Shown: piece after piece, positions 14,816 to 20,631 of the stretch | Position numbering within the stretch: position 1 is the stretch's first letter | Layout of the letters: each line of letters begins with the position of its first letter | IMG/VR virus record: IMGVR_UViG_3300045922_000530 | Coordinates: 1-20,631 of that record | Strand: one strand, 5' to 3' | DNA from: a virus | DNA: 20,631 nucleotides | Program-made: the position numbers and the translations under genes | The notes under the pieces: model-generated | Database searches by the model: none | What the model saw: the letters and a program-made list of their open reading frames with translations, nothing else | Told to the model about the DNA's origin: nothing

Positions 14816-15679
14816 TTACTTTCTAAACAGCCTTCTTTTAAGAAACTTTGCCCAAGCCTCATCAGACCCTTCGGAACGAGCCTGCTGTAGCAAGGCTTGC
14901 TCTTCTTGATCGACAGCCTTAGGCTTCGTAACTGATGGGGGGATTGATGACTCTTGAGACTGCGATTGCAGTTGCGAGAGTGTTTTTGCTCCCTCAACTG
15001 TTGCTCTTTTTTCCAATATCCTTTTTACCCTTGCATATACTTCTGATGGTTTTAGGGTGGGAAAAAAGTCTTCTTGTCCCGTAAGCGGGCTAACCGCAAA
15101 ATTGGCAATTCTGTATTGTTCTTCAATAAATTGCCGTAAATCGGGATCGTTTTTGACTTCTTCATCACTCATCACCTTTTCCCAATCAGCGATATGCTCT
15201 TGCAAGGCTTGCTCATATCTTCTTTTATTCTCAACAGTTGAAACTGCTTTCATTACCACCGCCTGTTCTCGTTGAGCAATTCTTCGCTCAAGTTCGGCGG
15301 GGTCAATCTCGCTCCCATACTCCTCAGGCTTTATAAGCGGCTCATTAAAAGCGCTCATCAGCTCAGGCGGAATTTGCGATGTGCTTTCCGCCTTTGCTTT
15401 TAGCCTTTGGATAAGAGATGAGATTTTCTGCCTATCCTCATCGGTTTTGGCAGTTTGCAGCTTCTCCTGCAACCTCTCAATCCGTCTCTCAAGTCGTGAC
15501 TCCCCTTTTTCGGAAGGCTGTTCTTGAGAACTTTTAATGTTCTCTGATACCTCGTTTGAGGTATCAGTATGTCCTTGTGAGGTTTCCCCCACTTGCTCCG
15601 CCCCGACGGAAGAGGATTGGACCTCCTCTTGAACAGGCGATGTATCAGCCTGCTCTACAGGGATTTTTTGATCATCCAT
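14816..15679 (-). CDS. Scaffold protein
   Basis: 287 aa from the ATG at 15679, chosen for its AAGGA SD; a GTG 13 codons earlier is possible but poorly placed. The first ~60 residues are acidic, Ser/Gln-rich and probably disordered. A long charged helix follows (SRLERRIERLQEKLQTAKTD, then DPAELERRIAQREQAVVMKA). Residues after about 220 are Gln/Ser-rich, and the last ten (KFLKRRLFRK) are strongly basic. An acidic coiled body with a basic C-terminal helix that touches the coat protein is the typical scaffold design. It lies immediately before the capsid gene, 30 nt upstream. Confidence 0.75.
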   Translation of the reverse strand: MDDQKIPVEQADTSPVQEEVQSSSVGAEQVGETSQGHTDTSNEVSENIKSSQEQPSEKGESRLERRIERLQEKLQTAKTDEDRQKISSLIQRLKAKAESTSQIPPELMSAFNEPLIKPEEYGSEIDPAELERRIAQREQAVVMKAVSTVENKRRYEQALQEHIADWEKVMSDEEVKNDPDLRQFIEEQYRIANFAVSPLTGQEDFFPTLKPSEVYARVKRILEKRATVEGAKTLSQLQSQSQESSIPPSVTKPKAVDQEEQALLQQARSEGSDEAWAKFLKRRLFRK

Positions 15680-15683
15680 AAAA

Positions 15684-15765
15684 TCCTTACAACCCTTGTG
15701 GGCGATAACTGTTAACACTATCCTTAAAGGATAGGCAACTTAGCAAACCTTTATTTGCTAAATTG
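15684..15765 (-). promoter_or_regulatory. Inverted-repeat cluster in the scaffold leader (possible translational control)
   Basis: A 12-bp stem (15736-15747 with 15754-15765, one G-U) contains the stop codon of the upstream gene in its loop. Next comes the near-perfect palindrome CTATCC-TTAAA-GGATAG at 15718-15734, then TGTTAACA at 15710-15717. The TATCCTT segment could also pair with the scaffold SD (AAGGA, 15684-15688) or with an AAAGGATA just inside the previous gene, giving alternative folds. No U-run or promoter boxes are seen. Confidence 0.45.
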
Positions 15766-15990
15766 TTTATCCTTTAATATCGGCATTCCGTTTTTGTCAA
15801 TTCCAACTAATATCTTATTTGGCTTTATAAAAAATCCGTGTCTAAACTCGCAACTTTTACAGTAAATATAGTTTCCTTTTTGCCTCCACTCGTGCTTTTT
15901 CTTTTTTGCCTCCTCAATCGCTTTTGCTCTTATCTCCTCAATGTTAACTTCAAACGATAATTCATCATTTTTGCTGCTGTTGTTGTTCAT
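15751..15990 (-). CDS. Small unknown protein with CxxC pair
   Basis: 79 aa starting MNNNSSKNDELSFEVNIEEI. A Lys-rich helix (RAKAIEEAKKKKHEWRQKGN) precedes YIYCKSCEFRHGFFIKPNKI and VGIDKNGMPIL. Only one Cys-x-x-Cys pair plus a nearby His is present, so it may bind metal with partners or be a degenerate ribbon. The start codon lies inside the last codons of the preceding 119-aa gene (26-nt overlap), where one CAA-rich stretch is read as Gln in one frame and Asn/Ser in the other. It precedes the scaffold gene. Function unknown. Confidence 0.6.
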   Translation of the reverse strand: MNNNSSKNDELSFEVNIEEIRAKAIEEAKKKKHEWRQKGNYIYCKSCEFRHGFFIKPNKILVGIDKNGMPILKDKQFSK

Positions 15991-16324
15991 TGAACATTTT
16001 TGGCAAATTTTTTATCTCGTTTAAATACTTGATGATTGCCGACACTATCAAATACTTAAACCCAACCGTCTCAACCGTCTCATCGCCTGATATAATCTCA
16101 CTCCCCGATAACGGGTCAATCATCTGCTTTAAAAAATCAATTCTCTGCTCAATCATCTTCTCAATCAACTCCCATCTTGGATCGGCTGATAAAGTTGCTA
16201 TTTGCTCTTGTTCCTCTTGCGTTTTTTCAAAGTCCGATTTCTCTTCCACCACCTTCTTGAATACCGCCTGAAATTGCGGTATTGGGTTGTCCGATTGGAT
16301 TTTCTGCTTGCTGTTGCTGACCAT
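15965..16324 (-). CDS. Small acidic helical protein overlapping portal gene, unknown function
   Basis: 119 aa. It is helical and acidic (EEKSDFEKTQEEQEQIATLS), with SADPRWELIEKMIEQRIDFL resembling other small phage proteins between portal and scaffold, and ends in a Gln run. The ATG is inside the portal gene, giving a 98-nt overlap. A GTG about 60 nt later (VEEKSDF) with AGAAGG just upstream could be the true start and would shorten the overlap. Family not recognised. Confidence 0.55.
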   Translation of the reverse strand: MVSNSKQKIQSDNPIPQFQAVFKKVVEEKSDFEKTQEEQEQIATLSADPRWELIEKMIEQRIDFLKQMIDPLSGSEIISGDETVETVGFKYLIVSAIIKYLNEIKNLPKMFNEQQQQQK

Positions 16325-18062
16325 AGCCTATTTGCATCAATAAATTTTTAATATCATCAGGCGCATTGGCAATTACATTTTTTAACTCGGGATTTTCAAA
16401 ATTAACCTCGCCCCCTTGCTGATTTTCTGCCCCCTCAACGATTTTATCCCAATCCTGAACCCCGCTTGAAATAATCCAGCGCTTAAATAATTCGCCAAAA
16501 TTAATTGCTACATCACCCAAAACTACTTTTCCACTCTTCATTATTTGATCCATTGCTCCTGGTATCTTAAAGATTAATGACAAAATCTGTGTTAACGTCT
16601 CATTTTCCAACATCTCATCTTTTTTGTAGGTTGAACCAGCATCAATGAAAAAACGACAGTTAACATTTTTTGTCTCATCGGGTTTTACTATCAACTGCCC
16701 ATATTTTCCGCTTTCAAACATCTCAACTACATCAGGATTAATCTCAGCAATCGCTTTTAAGTCTTGCTCGGATAAATAAACTTTAATCGGCTTTTCTTGT
16801 TTTTTGGTAATTAGGTCAACAAATCTATCAATCACTTGCTCCAGAGCCCGCTCCATCATAAATCTATCCCAATTATCTCTTGCTGACTCTCTCATCTGAA
16901 GCATTGCTAATGCTCGTGGTGTTTTCCCCATTCCTGGATCGGTTTCTTTTGAAACAGTGGTATCGGTTGTCCCCATTGCATTTAAAATTGCAGCATTTAA
17001 GAAAGAATAGGTTTGCGTGAATGTGTTTAATCCTAATGGTGATAACGGCAACTGCGCTACTGCTCCTTGTCCTTTCACCAACCATTTCTGCCCCGCCCCA
17101 TACTGAAGGGTTCGCAAAACCACCAATTGCGGATTAATCATTAACGGAGGAAAGATTGACATCTTTGCCCCGTCTAAATAAAGATTAATCAACGAATTAA
17201 TCGCATACTGTAATGTTTTTAATCGCTCAATCTCGCCAAGCCCAATTATTCTATCCAAAAGTGGGAAGCAATGTTTTAAAACTACCGGTAGTTTGCTATT
17301 CTTTTGTGGATTTTCAATCTCACGGAGAATAACTTTATGGGTTGGTGAAAAAGTTGTCCACTTGTCTTTTTCATACTTTGTTATTAACTCATACATCTCC
17401 TCGCCACTTCCCTGCTGTTCATATTTTGTCTCAACATACGACTTATACTCTTTGGTTGTTTTTTCTTTTGCCTCAAGCAATTTATCGATATTTTTCCATA
17501 CCTTTTTGTCTCTTGTCTCAAGCCAGCCTTTGGTGACATATGAGCGAACAAAGACATAGTCGCTGTCATTGTAGTTTTGAATTCCAGGCTGAAAGATTAG
17601 GTTTCGCATTGGGATAAGGTAAAAGTCTGGCCCAACATAATCATCCTTTACCACCCAATCCACCAAGACACCAAAAGAGCCGTAAACATTGCTGTATAAA
17701 TCCCATAATCTTGTCTTTGTCAAGAAGTCAAACTGAACATTGGCATTGGGGATAACATAGTCTTTCAATAAGATGTTAAGAATGATATTTTTTCCTCTAT
17801 CCTCTTTTGTTAGCGCCTGCACTTTTCCTGTTGGATTTTGTGCCATTACCCGGGCGGATCGTTCAATAAGATAGGTTGATAGTTTTGGATCATATACTTT
17901 TGATTTAGTGGTTGCGGTTTCACTATCAGGGGTTTTTCCCAATAAAACCATCTCTTTTTCTTCCCATTCCGAGCGAAGTTGCGACAAGCTATTCTCACCT
18001 TTTTTAAATTCGTCAAGAAGTTGAGTGACGATGACGTCCTGTTTGTATTTTTTGTCTACCAT
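16227..18062 (-). CDS. Portal protein (P22-type podoviral portal)
   Basis: 611 aa. The N-terminal helices and KSKVYDPKLSTYLIERSARV precede the wing and clip region (RLWDLYSNVYGSFGVLVDWV). The stem/crown part holds KTLQYAINSLINLYLDGAKM, then TTDTTVSKETDPGMGKTPRA and LQMRESARDNWDRFM, typical for podoviral portals. The C-terminus is Gln/Gly-rich (QQQQAENPIGQPN) and may reach into the head or be disposable. As the dodecameric ring at one capsid vertex it docks terminase and the tail. It is the first gene after the leader A terminator, has no SD, and begins directly after the conserved GTATAAA junction. It ends in TGA, which argues against TGA recoding. Confidence 0.8.
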   Translation of the reverse strand: MVDKKYKQDVIVTQLLDEFKKGENSLSQLRSEWEEKEMVLLGKTPDSETATTKSKVYDPKLSTYLIERSARVMAQNPTGKVQALTKEDRGKNIILNILLKDYVIPNANVQFDFLTKTRLWDLYSNVYGSFGVLVDWVVKDDYVGPDFYLIPMRNLIFQPGIQNYNDSDYVFVRSYVTKGWLETRDKKVWKNIDKLLEAKEKTTKEYKSYVETKYEQQGSGEEMYELITKYEKDKWTTFSPTHKVILREIENPQKNSKLPVVLKHCFPLLDRIIGLGEIERLKTLQYAINSLINLYLDGAKMSIFPPLMINPQLVVLRTLQYGAGQKWLVKGQGAVAQLPLSPLGLNTFTQTYSFLNAAILNAMGTTDTTVSKETDPGMGKTPRALAMLQMRESARDNWDRFMMERALEQVIDRFVDLITKKQEKPIKVYLSEQDLKAIAEINPDVVEMFESGKYGQLIVKPDETKNVNCRFFIDAGSTYKKDEMLENETLTQILSLIFKIPGAMDQIMKSGKVVLGDVAINFGELFKRWIISSGVQDWDKIVEGAENQQGGEVNFENPELKNVIANAPDDIKNLLMQIGYGQQQQAENPIGQPNTAISGGIQEGGGREIGL

Positions 18063-18066
18063 ATTG

Positions 18067-18081
18067 TTTATACAAAAAAAA
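18067..18081 (-). repeat. 15-nt junction identical to that upstream of the adaptor gene
   Basis: TTTTTTTTGTATAAA on the minus strand, spanning the U-tract of terminator A and the bases up to five nt before the portal ATG. Identical to 5224-5238. Confidence 0.6.
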
Positions 18082-18100
18082 CCAGCCGTTAATGGCTGGC
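18074..18100 (-). terminator. Intrinsic terminator in the leader of the head module (site A)
   Basis: On the minus strand CCAGCC pairs with GGCTGG (18082-18099), with a possible outer G-U, a 6-nt loop and eight U directly after. It lies between promoter A and the portal gene. Confidence 0.85.
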
Positions 18101-18102
18101 AG

Positions 18103-18121
18103 GCTACAGTCCTCCTGTAGC
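18103..18121 (-). other. Upstream stem-loop of leader A with AGGAGGA presented in the loop
   Basis: A perfect 7-bp stem GCTACAG / CTGTAGC closes the loop GAGGA, so AGGAGGA, a near-ideal anti-SD-binding sequence, lies across the stem top and loop. No start codon follows at a usable distance. Position and size match the upstream stem-loop of leader B. Confidence 0.6.
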
Positions 18122-18133
18122 AAACCTATACTT

Positions 18134-18162
18134 ACTCTATCAAATGATTTCTTTTTTGTCAA
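18134..18162 (-). promoter_or_regulatory. Sigma70-type promoter, site A
   Basis: TTGACA (18157-18162) and TAGAGT (18134-18139) with a 17-nt spacer, starting four bases after the stop of the 72-aa ORF. A start near 18126 gives about 50 nt of RNA to the end of the terminator U-tract. Confidence 0.7.
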
Positions 18163-18165
18163 TAT

Positions 18166-18384
18166 CTATTCAAAAGCAATCTTAAACTCTGAGAAAAAAT
18201 CAACTCGCTCAATCCTTCCTTTCTGACAAACAATCTTAAAATCAATAATGACATTTTCTTTCTTATCAATTGCTTTTTTAACCCTGTCAATAATTTGCTC
18301 TAACATCCATAGGTTGTTTTGGAGGTTTGATGGTTTTTTTTCCATAAACGTGAATACTGGTAATTCGCTTATTGTGAATTTCAA
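18166..18384 (-). CDS. Small DUF2292/YezD-like protein (second of a tandem pair)
   Basis: 72 aa from the first ATG, overlapping the preceding gene by 98 nt. The ATG at 18306 (MLEQIIDRVKKAIDKKENVI) would leave a 46-aa protein, about the size of a DUF2292 domain, and nearly remove the overlap. Neither start has a clear SD. The pattern helix, then ENVIIDFKIVCQKGRIERVDFF resembles DUF2292/YezD (helix followed by a short 'V-I--GKI--IE' hairpin). The upstream 66-aa gene has the same layout. Function of the family is not established. Confidence 0.5.
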   Translation of the reverse strand: MKFTISELPVFTFMEKKPSNLQNNLWMLEQIIDRVKKAIDKKENVIIDFKIVCQKGRIERVDFFSEFKIAFE

Positions 18385-18487
18385 AAGAAACCTTTAACTC
18401 TCCATAGACTATCTTCTCAATCAGTCCCTCAATAAAAGTAAAAACAATCGGATTTCTTGTTTTGTAATCTGTTCCGTAATCGGTCAT
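18287..18487 (-). CDS. Small DUF2292/YezD-like protein (first of a tandem pair)
   Basis: 66 aa. After a short polar start, FIEGLIEKIVYGELKVSFEI then HNKRITSIHVYGKKTIKPP follows the DUF2292/YezD pattern: a helix, Tyr-Gly, two strands around an Asn-Lys-Arg turn, and a basic end. It starts 5 nt after the 80-aa gene, with no SD visible. In Bacillus the related YezD is a tiny protein of unclear role. The match here is by eye and weak at sequence level. Confidence 0.5.
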   Translation of the reverse strand: MTDYGTDYKTRNPIVFTFIEGLIEKIVYGELKVSFEIHNKRITSIHVYGKKTIKPPKQPMDVRANY

Positions 18488-18492
18488 AAATT

Positions 18493-18735
18493 TTATATAT
18501 TTTTGATAAATTCAACTTTAATGATTCTTAATCTTAATCTTGGATCTGTCTTCAATTGTTCAATAGAAATTCCTAATACTCTTGCTAATTCACGTTCACT
18601 TTCATCTTTGTTTTTTGCTAAAACTTCAACTATTCTTGGCTGATTATATCTATTTATAAATTCCTCTAATTCGTCGATATCAATAACATAAAATTTCGTG
18701 GATATCTCATAAGTAAAAAGATAATATTTTTCCAT
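18493..18735 (-). CDS. Small unknown protein after terminase
   Basis: 80 aa starting MEKYYLFTYEISTKFYVIDI. The pattern is a beta-strand pair, a helix (DELEEFINRY), a strand (PRIVEVLAKN), a second acidic helix (KDESERELARVLGISIEQLK) and a last strand (RLRIIKVEFI). It has one of the best SD sites in the window, GGAGGTGA about nine bases before the ATG. It lies 17 nt downstream of the large terminase gene and opens a run of three tiny genes ahead of promoter A. No family recognised. Confidence 0.65.
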   Translation of the reverse strand: MEKYYLFTYEISTKFYVIDIDELEEFINRYNQPRIVEVLAKNKDESERELARVLGISIEQLKTDPRLRLRIIKVEFIKNI

Positions 18736-18752
18736 CCTTTTTTATCACCTCC

Positions 18753-20030
18753 CTAATAAAATCCATCTTTTGTAAATAAATTGTCTTTTGGTAACTCATT
18801 AAGGTGTCTTTCAAAATCATCATATTCTGCTTCAATTCTTTCAGGCAATGAAACTATAAAATAAGATAAAGAATCCATTAGATGATCGTTGATTTTAGCA
18901 GGGATTTCTTTGGTATATGCCCCATCTCTAACTTCTTTGTATTGGTAATTTTCAAATTCAAAGATGGTGTTTGTGCAGTTTTTAAAAACAAATAGTTTTT
19001 GGTTTTGAATTTTTTCTGATACTTTTCTTATTCTAAAAGTCGTCCAATCTTCTGTATTATTGCTTGATGTTTTGCTAACAGGCTGAATTGATAAACCATA
19101 TTTTCTTAATTCTTCAATATCGGACATTTGAGCAGAATCGGCAAACGTATTAACAAAATATCTCCCCCCACTTTTTTGTTTAATAAGTTGGGCTAAATCT
19201 GGTGTTTGCAATCCAGTCTGATAAATCTCATCGAAAATAATAATTCTCCCTTTATCATCAATCGCAATAAACAAAACTGCAGTTGGATTAACCCAGCCAA
19301 AATCTATTGAGCGATAATAACTCCAGTTTTCTTGTAATTCAATCGGCTCAATTACATTTACTTCACGTTTAAAATTTTTATAAACAAGCCCGGTAAATTT
19401 TTTAAATTCTGCTAAATATTCTTGGGCAAAAGCATCTTCATCCAACTCTTTTTTTGCTGTTTCTATTTCTTCTTTTGGGATAAAAGGATTATCATAAGTT
19501 GAAAATTTCCAACTTTTCCATTCTTTATTTTCTTTTTGTCCTCTTTCCCATAATTCGTAAAAATGATTATATCCTTTGGGCGTTGAAATAAACAATGCGG
19601 GGGATTGATAATCGGTTAATGTTGGTCTTAATGCCGCCTGCCATATATCATTCCAATTTCTCATTGAAGCAACTTCATCAACTACCAAACCACCAAGTCT
19701 TACTCCTCTTAATCTATCAGGTTTATCTGCCGACCTTAAAGAAATTCTTGATCCGTTTTTTAAAACAACTTCAAGGTCTTGTTCATTTTTTTTTTCAATC
19801 CAATCTTGCGGTATTTCTAAATTAAAGCCATCTTTCCAATGAATGTCTTTTGCCATTTGATAAGTAGGAGAAACAATCCAAAAAAATCTTCCCGGATAAT
19901 CGGTTGCCCATTTTAGTGTTGTCATTCTTGCTAAAACAGATTTTCCAAATCTTCGCCCTGCGCATAACACTTTAAATCTTGTTTTATCTACTGCAATTTG
20001 ATATTGATTTTTATGGAGCTTAACTTTCAT
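18753..20030 (-). CDS. terL: Terminase large subunit
   Basis: 425 aa from the ATG at 20030; a TTG five codons earlier is a less likely start. Residues 24-31 (AGRRFGKS) are the Walker A motif of the packaging ATPase and LGGLVVDE at about 112-119 is Walker B with the catalytic Glu. ALFISTPKG is the coupling motif. The C-terminal RNase H-like nuclease has SIDFGW, then FADSA and DHLMDSLSY, supplying three metal-binding Asp. It cuts the concatemer and drives DNA into the head through the portal. It overlaps the small subunit gene by 11 nt. Sequence and length fit a P22-like or phiEco32-like podovirus, but the packaging mode (cos, pac or direct repeat) cannot be told. Confidence 0.9.
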   Translation of the reverse strand: MKVKLHKNQYQIAVDKTRFKVLCAGRRFGKSVLARMTTLKWATDYPGRFFWIVSPTYQMAKDIHWKDGFNLEIPQDWIEKKNEQDLEVVLKNGSRISLRSADKPDRLRGVRLGGLVVDEVASMRNWNDIWQAALRPTLTDYQSPALFISTPKGYNHFYELWERGQKENKEWKSWKFSTYDNPFIPKEEIETAKKELDEDAFAQEYLAEFKKFTGLVYKNFKREVNVIEPIELQENWSYYRSIDFGWVNPTAVLFIAIDDKGRIIIFDEIYQTGLQTPDLAQLIKQKSGGRYFVNTFADSAQMSDIEELRKYGLSIQPVSKTSSNNTEDWTTFRIRKVSEKIQNQKLFVFKNCTNTIFEFENYQYKEVRDGAYTKEIPAKINDHLMDSLSYFIVSLPERIEAEYDDFERHLNELPKDNLFTKDGFY

Positions 20031-20403
20031 TTTCAATAAATTCAACTTTCATATTTTCAGCGGCGATGTTAATTTGTTGCTGTGTTTGTTGGGGTGATTG
20101 TAACTCTCTCACGGTTTTTAATAGTCCAACCAATTCATAAAATCTTGCTTTCCCAATCTTTTTTTTAATTTCCTTTACAGCAAGTTGTGCCAACTCAAAG
20201 TCTTGTTCTAAATAAATTTTTTTTATAGCACTACTAAACTCCTCCCACTCTTTATCCAATTCCTTATTTTTATACCGCATTACTGTCTTAAAATCTATTC
20301 CCAACATTTCTGCTATTTTCTCGTCAGAAAAGCCTAATTCTTTATATGCGTGGGTTGCCGCTATCTTCGCTGGTTTTGGTAATAACTTTGGATCATCCAT
20401 CAT
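20020..20403 (-). CDS. terS: Terminase small subunit
   Basis: 127 aa from the ATG at 20403; a TTG three codons earlier is an alternative. A helix-turn-helix is visible at about 25-47 (GFSDEKIAEMLGIDFKTVMR). A long coiled part follows (SSAIKKIYLEQDFELAQLAV, KEIKKKIGKARFYELVGLLK), then a Gln-rich tail. This DNA-binding plus oligomerisation layout and the direct overlap with the large subunit gene support the call. It would recognise the packaging start site and load the large subunit. Confidence 0.75.
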   Translation of the reverse strand: MMDDPKLLPKPAKIAATHAYKELGFSDEKIAEMLGIDFKTVMRYKNKELDKEWEEFSSAIKKIYLEQDFELAQLAVKEIKKKIGKARFYELVGLLKTVRELQSPQQTQQQINIAAENMKVEFIENES

Positions 20404-20569
20404 AGGTCTCAACTGTAATTTTAACTAATTGATCCGCCGGTATTCTTGCCAGTTCTAAAATAATCGGGTTATCCGTGTTAAAAACCACCTTATACTCCAA
20501 GTCGTTGGTGATAAGTTTTTTACTTTTAACCTCTCGCACTTCTGCTATAAATTCTATTTTATTTGTCAT
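20393..20569 (-). CDS. Small unknown protein upstream of terminase
   Basis: 58 aa, starting MTNKIEFIAEVREVKSKKLI and ending VKITVETYDG. Strand-rich, with no Cys. Start overlaps the stop of the preceding gene as ATGA and has GAGG directly upstream; its end overlaps the small terminase start by 11 nt, so it is translationally coupled on both sides. Family not recognised. Confidence 0.7.
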   Translation of the reverse strand: MTNKIEFIAEVREVKSKKLITNDLEYKVVFNTDNPIILELARIPADQLVKITVETYDG

Positions 20570-20631
20570 TCCTCTATCTTAAACACATAACGTTTATTGA
20601 AAATAATCGGCTTGCCCTTTGATGAGAGAAT
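20566..20631 (-). CDS. C-terminal end of an unknown gene (partial)
   Basis: The frame entering the window reads ILSSKGKPIIFNKRYVFKIE plus Glu and ends in TGA within the ATGA that starts the next gene. Only 21 residues are visible. The overlap and absence of other stops support real coding. Confidence 0.5.
   Translation of the reverse strand: MLSSKGKPIIFNKRYVFKIEE

Noticed and set aside
1-20631. Recoded stop codons (alternative genetic code)
   Set aside because: TAA, TAG and TGA all terminate well-supported genes here (portal ends in TGA, the ejection protein in TAG), and no gene is interrupted by an in-frame stop.
1-20631. tRNA genes, CRISPR arrays, insertion sequences or attachment sites
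   Set aside because: No cloverleaf-like segment, no spaced direct repeats, no transposase frame and no integrase or long direct repeat were seen.

Overview
The window is a tightly packed piece of an A+T-rich tailed-phage genome. It carries the packaging, head, ejection, tail and lysis genes, all read from the minus strand, so gene order runs from base 20631 down to base 1. The short-tail (podovirus) reading rests on the order terminase, P22-like portal, scaffold, DUF5309/SU10-type major capsid protein, ejection-type proteins, one head-tail adaptor, hub and fibre, with no tail tube, sheath or tape-measure gene. The genetic code looks standard, because TAA, TAG and TGA all end genes here. The three promoter-like sites match sigma70 spacing (TTGACA-17-TAGANT), and some genes have strong Shine-Dalgarno (SD) sites. 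No tRNA, integrase or host gene is present, so the host cannot be named; an uncultured bacterium with a sigma70-like polymerase is all that can be said.

Layout in transcription order. 20631-18166: end of an unknown gene, a 58-aa ORF, small terminase, large terminase, then three small proteins, two of which look like diverged DUF2292/YezD copies. 18062-13129: portal, two small overlapping ORFs, scaffold, major capsid protein and two small unknowns. 13160-11077: a three-gene sugar cassette (GT-B glycosyltransferase, HxGH nucleotidyltransferase, small GT-A glycosyltransferase). 10952-5318: two small charged proteins, a coiled-coil virion protein with an (Asn-Thr)n-Gly6 linker, and a 1289-aa ejection/polyvalent-type protein. 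5220-1: head-tail adaptor, hub/stabilization-type protein with an Fn3-like insert, fibre, a C39-like cysteine peptidase with a coiled-coil stalk, a single-TM coiled-coil protein and the start of a probable holin.

The most unusual feature is regulatory. At three module boundaries (18157-18074, 11073-10971 and 5329-5231) a near-consensus promoter starts at, or within a few bases of, a stop codon. It is followed within about 50-70 nt by an intrinsic terminator, and only then by the next structural gene. Promoter before terminator is the reverse of the normal operon boundary. It predicts either three short RNAs or three attenuator/antitermination leaders that gate the head, ejection and tail modules separately. 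Two of the sites also share an identical 15-nt junction just before an SD-less start codon.

There is no gene-free stretch longer than about 130 bases.
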